64,000 nt of DNA. Origin: Lactuca virosa (taxonomy: Eukaryota; Streptophyta; Magnoliopsida; Asterales; Asteraceae). Shown one piece after another: positions 46,468-56,177 of the stretch (position 1 is the first letter of the stretch; each line of letters starts with the position of its first letter). The stretch covers positions 364,814,783 through 364,878,782 of the forward strand of contig CAKMRJ010000001.1 in the NCBI GenBank assembly GCA_928212115.1, written 5' to 3'. The notes beneath the pieces were generated by a model, which was given only the letters and a program-made list of their open reading frames with translations, ran no database searches and was not told the origin of the DNA. Made by a program: the position numbers and the translations under genes.

Positions 46468-47337
46468 ATGGTAGGTCCAGAGGCTTCCAAGTGGAAAGAG
46501 GCAATGGACAGCGAGATAAAGTCCATGTATGACAACCAAGTTTGGAATTTGGTTGATAATGCACTGAGTCGTAAGACAGTTGGGTGCAAATGGATCTTCA
46601 AAAAGAAGACAGACATGGATGGAAATGTGCATACATTCAAGGCTAGACTGGTTGCAAAAGGTTTCACTCAAACCCCGGGGATTGAATATGATGAGACCTT
46701 CTCACCAGTAGCCAATATTAAGTCTATTAGGATATTGCTCGCCATAGCTGCCTTTCATGACTATGAAATCTGGCAGATGGATGTCAAGACTGCTTTCCTT
46801 AACGGGAAGTTGGCTGAGGATGTTGATATGAATCAGCCAAAGGGTTTTGTTGATGCAAAGTTTCCCAATTGAGTGTGCAAGCTTGAGAAATCCATTTATG
46901 GATTGAAACAAGCATATCGTAGATGGAATCTTTGCTTCCATGAGAAAGTCAAAGAGTTTGGTTTCTCTAGAAGTGAAGATGAGTTATGCGTGTATATCAA
47001 GGATAGTGGGAGTATAGTAACTTTTCTGGTGTTATATGTTGATGACATATTACTCATTGGTAACGACGTTCCAACCTTGATAGATGTTAAGTCTTGGCTT
47101 GGAAAGTGTTTTGCCATGAAAGACCTTGGAGAAGCTGCCTATATTCTTGGGATTAGAATATTGAGAGATAGAAAGAAGAGACTAATTGGACTTAGTCAGA
47201 GCACATACTTGGACAAGGTACTAAAGAGGTTTAGTATGGAAAAGTTCAAGAAGGGAGAGCTACCAATCCAAAGCAATACCAAATTGAGTAAGACTCAATG
47301 CCCGAGTACAGATGAGGAAATAGCTGACATGAGTTGT
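46468..47337 (+). pseudogene. pol: Copia reverse transcriptase (element 1), interrupted by solo LTR G
   Basis: KWKEAMDSEIKSMYDNQVWNLV, GCKWIFKKKTDMDGNVHTFKARLVAKGF, YDETFSPVANIKSIRILLAIAAFHDYEIWQMDVKTAFLNG are intact. A TGA at 46870-46872 is followed in frame by VCKLEKSIYGLKQA and the catalytic LYVDDILLIGND (about 47029-47064). The domain runs to the insertion point in DMSC, where LTR G lies with its GTTGT duplication. Confidence 0.92.
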
Positions 47338-47383
47338 TGTGACACCATTCAAATTTTGGTCAAAAATAAAATTGATCAATAAT

Positions 47384-47960
47384 CATAATTGGGATGAACC
47401 AAGTGGTAGAGTTTGTAACAAGGTTTCCAAAAACATAAAGAACACTGAAATCCGAGTTATAACGAAGAAGTTATGACCAATCAAAAATCCGCGGTAAAAC
47501 CGGCAAAACACTGTTCAGTGTAAAAAGTGAATTTTCGATAAAAGGCTTTTTAGCCTTAACAATCTAAATAAAAGTTGTAGAATATGTTAAACCGAGAACG
47601 TTCATAAAAAGAACGTGAAAATCCGACTTCGTATGAGGAAGTTATGATTTTTCGAAGTTTCGATTTAGTAGTAGACAGCTAAAAATTCGAAATATAAATC
47701 GATCGATATTTAGCCGACGCAACTTAAACGAGAATCAAAGGTCTCGTCAAAAGTAGCACAACGGTAAAAAGACAGACGAAAACGGACGTCGGATGAAGAA
47801 GTTATGAATTTTTAACGGATTCCCGTCCCGGTCTGTTTAAAATAATAATATTAAAAATAAATCAAAATCAGCCGACGAAGTCTAAACGAAAGTCGTAGAG
47901 TATGATTTTACCTACGCGTGCATATAAAGAACGTCAAAAACGGAGTTCGTATGCGAAAGT
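47384..47960 (+). repeat. Tandem U3 modules of LTR G
   Basis: Four degenerate units (near 47384, 47550, 47700 and 47870) with TTTTTAGCC, TCTAAAYRAAAGTYGTAGA, CATAAAAAGAACGT and GAAGTTATGA in order. The same module is in LTRs A, C and D. Confidence 0.75.
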
Positions 47961-48048
47961 TATGATTTTCGCAAGTTTTTGGCACGAAAATCAAGAAAAT
48001 CTTGAAAACCGGGAAATTTCGCATGCAAGGCTTCGAACACGTCATCAT

Positions 48049-48386
48049 CACGTGCGAACCTCCACGTGTCACCTTCGGGTTGGACCGCAAATCGCCGTGT
48101 CACCATCGGATTGGACCGCAGCCGCGGTCCAGTAACGAGCTAACACCTTCGCATCGGACACCCCTTCGCATGCGTGGCCTTCTCCCATTGGACCGAAGGA
48201 TGGTCAAATCCGAAGCCTCCATCTGTACGAGGCACGTGCCTCGCACCGGGTCAGAAGCTCCACCGCCTTAACCTTCGCACGTGGGCTTCGCTCCTTCCGA
48301 CGCGTGTGCTGCTGACTCATGCCTCGCTTCGCCACCTGTCCGATGACTAAGCAGCTTCGGCCGAACCCTCGCACCCCTATATAAAG
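48049..48386 (+). promoter_or_regulatory. GC-rich promoter of LTR G: four CACGTG cores and a TATA box
   Basis: CACGTG at 48049-48054, 48063-48068, 48233-48238 and 48278-48283; TATATAAAG at 48378-48386. The block from about 48030 to 48380 is CpG-rich, unlike its surroundings. CACGTG is the plant G-box bound by bHLH and bZIP factors (established); use here is inferred. Confidence 0.65.
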
Positions 48387-48895
48387 GGTGCGAGCCTTCT
48401 CGGATGGAAGGGTTTTTCACCCCATTTTTCACCCATTTTGCACCATTTCACCCCTCGACTTTCTCACGACCCCCGAAGGCCCCGATATCATGTCTAAAGC
48501 CCGAAGCAAGCCCCGGAGCCCCGGAATTCTCGAGAATTCATCCTCTCTCCTGTCGAAACTCTGCCCGGTTTGAGCCGGTTTTTCGTCAAACAAACTCTTT
48601 TCCGGGAAACGAAACGCTTCCTGAATCACCGCTTATCAAGTGAGTTCATACCCCTATAATTTACCTTTTCAATGGTTTTTAAATGCTTTTTAGGGGGGGA
48701 ATACAAGTTTAACACAATAATAAATTGTGTTAATAACTGTGTGTGATAATAATCACACAGAAAGTTTCCGTATGCTTTTAAGAATCACCAAATACTTCCA
48801 AAATAACGTAAAGCCATGTTAAATTCTTTGAAAAATGTTTTATAAACTATTTCAAATTATAAATGTCAAAATCATGTTTATATATGTAGAAATAT

Positions 48896-49001
48896 ATAAA
48901 TAAGACTTGAAGGGCTTAGGACTAATGAATTATCTTATATCCTTTTCCTTGTTTGGATGTGGAATTAAGGTTGTGTTATTTGTCTGAAGGTCGTTTCCTT
49001 C

Positions 49002-49008
<7 letters not shown>
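48896..49008 (+). repeat. Diverged invariant-loop hairpin H7 (LTR G)
   Basis: Loop TTTTCCTTGTTTGGATGTGG at 48943-48962, with weak flanking arms. A decayed member of the H family. Confidence 0.55.

Positions 49009-49067
<59 letters not shown>
49006..49067. repeat. (TA)n microsatellite
   Basis: TA repeats with one G interruption, inside LTR G. Confidence 0.95.
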
Positions 49068-49339
49068 TATCCATATATGAGTCTAAAAGGTTACTCCTTT
49101 TAGTATCATTACCTTTGTATCAGGCTGAGCAAATGTGATATTCCATGAGAATTCATGCTAATAAGATAGAACATATAAATTATAATAGGTATAATTTATG
49201 ATTCAAAACTAAATATACAAGTATGATTCACGACTGTATACTTTCCAAGGAAATTACCAAAATACATTCAACTATACCAAGATATGTATAATACCTTTAA
49301 TATACGAACAACATATTAAAGAAGTAAAGATACATCATA

Positions 49340-49606
49340 CCTAGTTTGCATTAACAAAGGTACTATACAGAGTACCAGGGTTAGCAAACACGTGGTAATG
49401 CCGGGTTTGCATTAGCAAAGGTACTATACAGAGTGCCCGAGTTAGCAAACACAAGGTAATAATACATCCTGCCGAGTTTGCATTAGCAAAGGTACTATAC
49501 AGAGTACCCGAGTTAGCAAACACGAGGTAATAATACATTCTGTTGGGTTTGCATTAGCAAAGGTACTATACAGAGTACCCGAGTTAGCAAATGCGAGGTA
49601 ATAATT
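49340..49606 (+). repeat. Four-unit hairpin array in LTR G
   Basis: Units start at 49344, 49405, 49476 and 49547 (61-71 bp spacing). Each unit nests two stems: GTTTGC with GCAAAC outside and GGTACT with AGTACC inside, around ATACAG. Most copies are nearly identical. Confidence 0.92.
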
Positions 49607-50340
49607 CATAATTCAAATATACTAGAATACACTGTTTTACAAGAAACCAGGGTTTTGATTCAAAACAAAATCAAGGGTTTACACTTATCAATACATGTTT
49701 GGAAAACTAAGAATATACTGTCAATCATTATTTCAGAATGATTGGGTTTTCAAAACTAATATACATGTAACGTTTAATATGCTTTTTATGAGACTCTATA
49801 TTCAGGTTGTTTAATTCATTTTAGACAACATAGGAAAGTCCTGACATTATAACCAGAATCTCCAGCCGAGGATCGAAACAAGTGTGTGTAGATCTATATC
49901 GGGATTGACAACCCCGCACTCAGGCTGCTAGCTACAGTTAGATGAGTGACAATTGTTATCACCAGTTTAAACGCCCACAAAGCGTTTGTTTCAGGCCATC
50001 AGTCATAGTATGGTTATAATAAAAACTACTCATTAAAAAGGTATTAATAATACGTTAGTGTATAAACAAATAAACGAAAGTACACCTTTAAAGTACCAGT
50101 TTATAGAATACAAAATACAATGGTTTAATACAGTTTTCATTAATCCCTGGTGGAGCCAGGCACACTCTCAGTTTCAAGTTTTCATAAAGGAATACAAATA
50201 TAAAACAGTAATACAAAGAGAACGGTTTATGGGATTAAACCACTTATCCAATGGAACTTAGTCACTCAATCTCGGTAAACTAGTGTAACATAAAAGACCT
50301 TTAGTGGTTAATTCTATAATTCCTTAGTTATTACATCAGA

Positions 50341-50473
50341 GTTGTACATAAGTAATGTCCGATTGACAGTGAAATGTGTGACTTCCGCCTTACTTTCTGT
50401 TCCTTGTTTGGTTGTGGGCTTAGGGCAGATACACCCATTTAACTGTCCATTCGATATTGTGTTATGTATAATC
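50341..50473 (+). repeat. Invariant-loop hairpin H8 (LTR G)
   Basis: Exact loop TGTTCCTTGTTTGGTTGTGG at 50398-50417. Arms GACAGTGAAATGTGTG and CACCCATTTAACTGTC pair with two mismatches; outer TACATAA with TTATGTA. Confidence 0.88.
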
Positions 50474-50910
50474 AGTATAAAATAAGTAATTACAGAGGGA
50501 AACTATTGAGGTTATCAGTTAATCACCTCAGGAGATATAGGATTTCCTGGAGAAACCAGTGAACTTATTCAAAGAACTTAGGGTATACTTAATAGAACTA
50601 AAATACTTATGAACTCACCAGCTTAAATGCTGATATACTCTTTCCAAATAACTTGTATTCTCAGGAATCCAGTAGACAGGTACACTCCAGAAGCGTTTGA
50701 GAAGACTACCTAGTACCGTACTGCGGCTCTTGTCTTCTACTGTACCTACTTTAGTGTTTGAATATGTAATGTTTAAACACTTATGTAAAACTTATACTTA
50801 TTAATGCAATGGTTTTTTGTACTTTGATTACTATGTTACATGTGTTGTGATACTTACCTTAAGTCCTCCGCCCCTGAACGTTTACGCCGTTCTGGTTTGG
50901 GGGTGCGACA

Positions 50911-51605
50911 GTTGTATACCTTATGCTTCCACTGTCGGATCGATCATGTATGATATGACATGTACTCGCCCTGATGTGGCCTTTGCTTTGAGCATGGTCA
51001 GTCGCTATCAGGGAAATCCGCATAAAGCTCATTGGATAGCGGTCAAGAGTATACTCAAGTATTTTCAAAGGACAAAGGACTGGGTCCTTGTGCTTGGTGG
51101 CAATAATACTTTGAGATTAAATGGTTACAGTGATGTCAGCTTTCAAACGGATAGAGATAACTTCCGTTCTCAATCTGGCTGGGCATTTCTACTGAACGGA
51201 GGAGCAGTTACTTGGAAAAGTTCCAAGCAAGATATGGTGGTTGATTCTACTTCTGAATCAGAGTATATAGCAGCGAGTGAAGCGTCGAAAGAAGCAGCTT
51301 GGTTAAGGAACTTCATCGGAGATCTCAGAGTTGTTCCAACCATCCAGGGGCCTATGGAACTATTCTGCGATAATGAAGGAGCGGTTGCCTTGACAAAGGA
51401 ACCCATAGATCATGGTAAAACAAGACATATCGATAGAAAGTACCATTTCATAAGACATAGAGTAGAAGAAGGCCATCTTGTAGTAAAGAGGGTATCATCT
51501 GAGGATAACCCAACATACCCCCTTATAAAGGGTCTGAGTAGGGTTAAGCATATTCAGCATGCTCGGAGCATTGGACAGAGAGATGATATTAGTTTTAGTA
51601 GTTAG
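50911..51605 (+). pseudogene. pol: Copia RNase H (element 1), 3' of solo LTR G
   Basis: Resumes at CIPYASTVGSIMYDMTCTRPDVAFALS, then WIAVKSILKYFQRTKDW, GYSDVSFQTDRDNFRSQSGW, SSKQDMVVDSTSESEYIAASEASKEAAWL, ELFCDNEGAVALTKEP and DRKYHFIRHRVEEGHL, the standard copia RNase H. ADPLTKGL has become TYPLIKGL. The stop is at 51603-51605. Confidence 0.92.
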
Positions 51606-52472
51606 ATTATCTTTATTCTGAAACGTATAAAAAAGTAAATGTAATTGACTTTTTGGCGATTAAATAATAAAGTATTATTTATGAGTTTGTTTACTGCCTT
51701 TTGTCAATTGTTTATTATTGTGTTTCATATTTTGCATGTTTTACTTCCCGAATAATATGATTATTCAAACTCCACAGTCGTTTGTACTTTTGGAAGTGAG
51801 TAGTGAATTAAGACTGTCATGAATTGGATTGCAGATTGTCTAAGGATAGACATAGCAATAGAATTGATGCAATGTTCATGAGTACTCAGAAATTGAGATT
51901 TGAGTCGATAAACCCTCGCTCAGAGTGTTACTTCATGGAATTCATCACGAGTAATACTGAGACGATAATATCTTATAATCTTGAAACAGAGATATATGAG
52001 TTGTAATTTGCAAGTCGGTTATACATTGGTGATACGAAAACGCATCAGTAACTTGGTGTTATAAAACTTATTGTCATGTATAGTTTGATGAGTAAAAGAT
52101 ACAAGCATATGAGTCAAAGTTTATTCGTTCCTTTTGCCCTAACAGGAAAATCGATATCTGTGGGCCCCTCGATGATTTGGTGTTGACTTATGTGTTGGGC
52201 GCAGCCAGGACTAATTGATGTGTTCAATTAGAAGTCCTATATCATCACAAATCAGAAATCGGGAAACATAGATTCTAGACAAATAGATTGATTACATTCC
52301 ATGTATTATGTCTAGGGATATCTTGCAGAACGAAGGATTATATGATCACTTATCTTAGGACACGTAACTGACTGGGTCAGAGTTCGGCAGCAGCTTTTGG
52401 AAGCTACAATTTGCTGGTCAATTTAGAAGTCATATTAGAAATTATAGTTACAGACTTATCCAAGTGAGAGAC
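51606..52472 (+). other. Non-coding tail of copia 1 between RNase H and the 3' LTR
   Basis: 0.87 kb resembling 62398-63224: TTCAAACTCCACAGTCG, GACTGTCATGA, TATGATCACTTATCTTA. It ends in a short purine stretch, CCAAGTGAGAGAC, serving as the polypurine tract. Confidence 0.75.
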
Positions 52473-53040
52473 TGTTGGATTAGGTGTCTAAGCCCATAAG
52501 TATAATTGGTATGGACTTGAATTGATAGCAGCACAGTCCTTTTTGGGTTGCCCTCAAACCTAGCAACTGGACAAGGAAATTATGAAAGGAGAGATATTGA
52601 TTTATTATAAGATTAATAAATTAATAAAAATGATTTATTAATATGTTAAAAGATTAATATATTAATTAGAAATCATAATGTTTAATTAATAGTTAGCCAG
52701 AAATTAATTGGAATTGATTTTGGGGTTAACTGTATTAATTATAAAGTATAGGGACTAGTTTGCAATTATCAAATTGTAACGTCCATAAAAATCAAGCCAA
52801 ATTTAAAAATTTAAAAACATTTAGAAACCATCAGTTATTACAAATTTGTTTTCAAAATAGTTCTATATCAGAGAATCCCAGAAACGTAGTCATAAAATGT
52901 GAGGTGCTGTACGATCATGCCTTTGCCTTCCCGCGATCCTCTGAGGTACGTGAAACCAAAACTGAAACTGTAAGCCCGAAGCTTAGTGAGTTCCCCCAAT
53001 ATACCGATACATAACAAACAACACATATAATAACAACATG

Positions 53041-53360
53041 TAATGGGTCCACAACTCTACAGACTGGATTACCCTCCCCCCTGGGACCACAGTGTGAGTC
53101 TGGCTTGCCTTCCGGGCCCACAGCTCACATCTGGCTTGCCACCGAGCCCACATCATAAGTCTGGTTTGCTTTCGAGCCCACAGTTTATTACTGGCTTGCC
53201 CCCTTCAGTCCTACAACTGAAGCATAACTGATTTGCCCTCAGTACGAGTCTGGCATACCACTTGGTCCTCAGCTCGTATCTAGTATGCTAATGAGTCCTC
53301 AGTATGAGTCTGGTATGCCTTCCCGACCCTCAGCTCATATCTGGCATACTCCAGGGTTTG
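53041..53360 (-). repeat. Tandem array in the variable slot of LTR F
   Basis: About nine degenerate units alternating GAGTCTGGCTTGCC / ATCTGGCATAC with CCCTCAG or CCCACAG, about 30-40 bp apart. Unrelated to the arrays of LTRs B, C and E. Confidence 0.8.
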
Positions 53361-53989
53361 TTGGTCACTGCACGAGACAATGCAACCTCAACCCTACCCA
53401 TACAACATGTCTACAGCTACAACTACTAGCATGTACATATAATCAAACAGTAGCACAGGTAGTCCTACAGATCTACCTAACTGGCGTAGCAAACTAGCAT
53501 GCATGATCATCTCATACTCAACACGTAATCAACTACTAGGATATCAAATCCAATGGGTCGGCCTTGGTGCCTTAGACCCCTTATTATAGTGAGGATAATT
53601 CATATCGCAATGTCGCTCTGAACTGAAGAATCAAACTCCGAATCGCTGGCTCACCAAAAATCCCGAACTATCCAAATAATAAACATTATGTCAATACATG
53701 GAATACCAATCTTGACTAAGGGTCCACATAATCCATTTTTTCCTTCCTCTTTATTGGGCCAAGGCCCAATTGCCAAATCCATGATCTTAAAAGCCCATAT
53801 ATCCAAGGCCCATTAATGGCCCAACTTTCCCAATTTGGGCCTAACTTCCTAATTGGGCCTTATTATAGGATCCTTTATCAAAACTGGCCCAACCTCAATT
53901 ATTCAGAGGGCCCAACAAGGCCCAAGTCCAATTAGTCCAAAAAGTGGCCCAATCCCAAAGCCCAATTTGTCAAAGGCCCAACAGAGGAC

Positions 53990-54099
53990 GTACGCGGGGC
54001 GTACTCCTCTGGTACGCTGGGCGTACTCCTCCTGACGTTGACCACCATCGGGGTGGTTGACCCAGTACGCTGGGTGTACAGAACTTACGTTGGGCGTAC
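53990..54099 (-). repeat. GTACGC(NNN)GCGTAC dyad cluster, downstream cluster of LTR F
   Basis: GTACGCGGGGCGTAC 53990-54004, GTACGCTGGGCGTAC 54012-54026, GTACGCTGGGTGTAC 54065-54079, TTACGTTGGGCGTAC 54085-54099. Confidence 0.92.
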
Positions 54100-54669
54100 G
54101 TGGGGGTTTTGCCAAAACCCTAATAAGTGCTTAATGGCTTAAGCACTTAAGCTCATATTTCAGATCCATCAACCAAAAGTGTCTTAGAGCCATAAGGTCT
54201 TGAACTTTATTACTTTGGACGTCCAAAAAGCTCTTAATCCATGGTCTTAATCCATTAAGACCTTTCTACTTCATGCATGAGACAACTTAAGCTATTGGGA
54301 CCTCATTTTTATCACTTAGGACCTCTTCAAAAGTCTGAAAGGACAACTTATCTTGTCCAAATCACATCATGCACCAATTTGGGGACTCTTGGGACAAGAA
54401 TGGTTCCATAAGGCTAGAATAGCTAGATCTATATCATGCAAGCATAAAGTTTGAAGCTTTTTACCTTCTGGAGCTTCTAGGGCACTAAACAACTTCAGAT
54501 CTACAAGCTTGATCTCCTTCTCCAACACCTTTGATGCAACACCTTCTTCTTCTACTACTCAAAATACACTCTATAAGCTCACACACTCAAAGAAATGATT
54601 AGGGTTTGGGGAAAACGACTCTAAACAGTGGAGGCTGAGGTAAGGGAGGGTTATGAGCTCATAAGGTTG

Positions 54670-54802
54670 TTTATATAGCACCCAAACCCTAAATATTAGG
54701 GTTTCCACCTGACGTGAGTACGCCCAGCATACACAAGTGTACGCCCAGCGTACTAGGGCACGCCTAGTACGCTCAGCGTACACTTTTGTACGCTTAGCGT
54801 AC
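54670..54802 (-). promoter_or_regulatory. GTACGC dyads upstream of the LTR F TATA box
   Basis: Four dyads at 54718-54732, 54739-54753, 54767-54781 and 54788-54802. On the minus strand the nearest is about 40 bp upstream of TATATAAA (54670-54677). Confidence 0.65.
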
Positions 54803-55497
54803 TCTCTTGATCCCAAAGTTGCAACTTTAGCCCTTAGACTTCTCATGGGTCGTCTCTTCTAACCCCCAGGGACTAATATGACAACATAATAATAATAGAA
54901 GAGAGGATTCGGAAATACCTGCAAAATCTCGGGATGTTACACAAATAGTTGAGTGGAAGGTTCCAGAACCCCCTTGGAAGGGGGTGGACGAAATCTATAG
55001 GGGAAACCCTAATGATTTCGTCCAAGGGGCTTGGATAAGGCCTTTGGATAAGCTTAGGCCCTAAGCAAAGGAACATTAGGGTTTTCCCTAAACCCTAGAT
55101 ACCTCAGCTATAAAAGGAGGCCTCTGGCTCCCAAAATTGTCCACTCCTTCTCTTGAAGAAACCCTAGGCCGAAAATTGCATACCCTAGCCTCTCTCCTCA
55201 TAAGTTTCCTTCTTGCTAGCTCTTGGGTGTGATTCCATTAGAGGCATTGCATTTGTGGTACTAAGCTTCCAAGAAGATCAAGATCAAAAGGATTACCAAT
55301 TGTTTACTATAACAATTGAAAGGTATGTAACTCTATAACCCTAATTGGTTAATTTCGAAAATAGCATGCTCTCTTAGGGTTCTTGTTTTGCAATTCAAAG
55401 ATATATGTTCAATAATTAAAACATAGATCCAAAGTAGGTTGCATGTGAACTTAGGAATTGTTTTTTCTAGTTTATTTGTTTTACCCAAAACCCATCA

Positions 55498-56165
55498 AAA
55501 GCATCTTGAAGGGAGGGCAGTCGATGCTGGTGTGGTAGCTATTATTGTAGGAAAACTCTACCAAGGGAAGGTAGGTATCCCAGCTACCATCGAAGTTTAG
55601 AACGCACGCACGCATCATATCCTTCAAGGTCTGGATGGTCCGCTTGCTCTGACCATCCGTCTGCAGGTGAAAAGCTGTGTTGAAGTGCAAACGAGTACCC
55701 AACTCGTCATGAGATTTCTTCCAGAATCTGGAAGTGAACCGTACATCTTGGTCAGAAATCACGGAAACTGGCACCCCATGTCGAGCTACTACCTCCCTGA
55801 TGTAGATGTTAGCCAGCTTCTCGACCAAAATGCTCTCCTGAATCAGAATGAAATGAGCACTCTTGGTCAACCGATCCACGATGACCCAAAATCGAATCCA
55901 CTCCCCATGCGGTCCTGGGAAGCTTCGTGATGAAATCCATAGTAATATCCTCCTATTTCCACACAGGGATATCCAACGATTGCGTCTTGCCGTGAGGTAT
56001 CTGATGTTCGGCCTTGACCTTCCTACAAGTGAAGCACCCCTCGACGTACCAGGCTACATCCCGGTTCATGCTGGGCCACCAGTAACCAGGACGGAGAACT
56101 CTATGCATATTTCTTCACTCCAGGATGGATGGAAAATCTGGATTTGTGCGCCTCCTCCATCAGGA
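55498..56165 (-). pseudogene. pol: Gypsy chromovirus integrase fragment
   Basis: Minus strand. The upstream end (56165 to about 55900, several frames) shows EEAHKSRFSIHPG and zinc-finger remnants. 55879 to 55498 is open with MDRLTKSAHFILIQES, VREVVARHGVPVSVISD-like second-Asp context, FHLQTDGQSKRTIQTLKDMMRACVL and WDTYLPLVEFSYNNSYHTSI, ending at the copia 1 insertion. Lys replaces the catalytic Glu (family QSERTIQTLEDM). Frameshifts upstream confirm decay. Confidence 0.87.
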
Positions 56166-56177
56166 CTTGGTGCACAC

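Larger units (their letters stand above)
47338..50910 (+). mobile_element. Solo LTR G, plus orientation, 3573 bp, inside copia 1 pol
   Basis: TGTGACACCATTC...GGGGGTGCGACA with GTTGT duplicated at 47333-47337 and 50911-50915. No internal region. Its 3' third is related to the gag-only element's LTR: GAACTCACCAGCTTAAATGC, CTTGTATTCTCAGGA, CAGTAGACAGG and the invariant-loop hairpin. It adds a GC-rich G-box promoter, U3 modules and a 4-unit hairpin array. Confidence 0.93.
52775..54941 (-). mobile_element. Solo LTR F, minus orientation, 2167 bp, inside the copia 1 3' LTR
   Basis: TGTAACGTCC...CTCGGGATGTTACA with CAAAT at 52770-52774 and 54942-54946. The minus-strand TATATAAA (plus 54670-54677) has GTACGC dyads upstream and a second cluster downstream. 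Slot array at 53041-53360 between the GTAAGCCCGAAGCTTAGTGA block and the ATGGGTCGGCCTTGGTGC block. Confidence 0.92.
42767..55497 (+). mobile_element. Ty1/copia element 1, with two nested solo LTRs and an internal deletion
   Basis: LTRs TGTTGGATTAGG...AAACCCATCA, with AAAGC duplicated at 42762-42766 and 55498-55502. Initiator-Met primer site, gag, integrase, RT and RNase H in copia order. Protease, zinc knuckle and the start of integrase are deleted. Solo LTR G lies inside pol and solo LTR F inside the 3' LTR; without them the element is about 7.0 kb. Broken by several stops. The closest relative in the window is copia element 2. Confidence 0.93.
52473..55497 (+). repeat. 3' LTR of copia 1, split by solo LTR F
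   Basis: 52473-52774 plus 54947-55497, 853 bp once LTR F and one CAAAT copy are removed. Collinear with the 5' LTR. Confidence 0.93.

Noticed and set aside
49340..49606. Possible CRISPR-like array (repeat with spacers)
   Set aside because: This is plant nuclear DNA, units are contiguous tandem copies without unique spacers, and no cas genes exist here.
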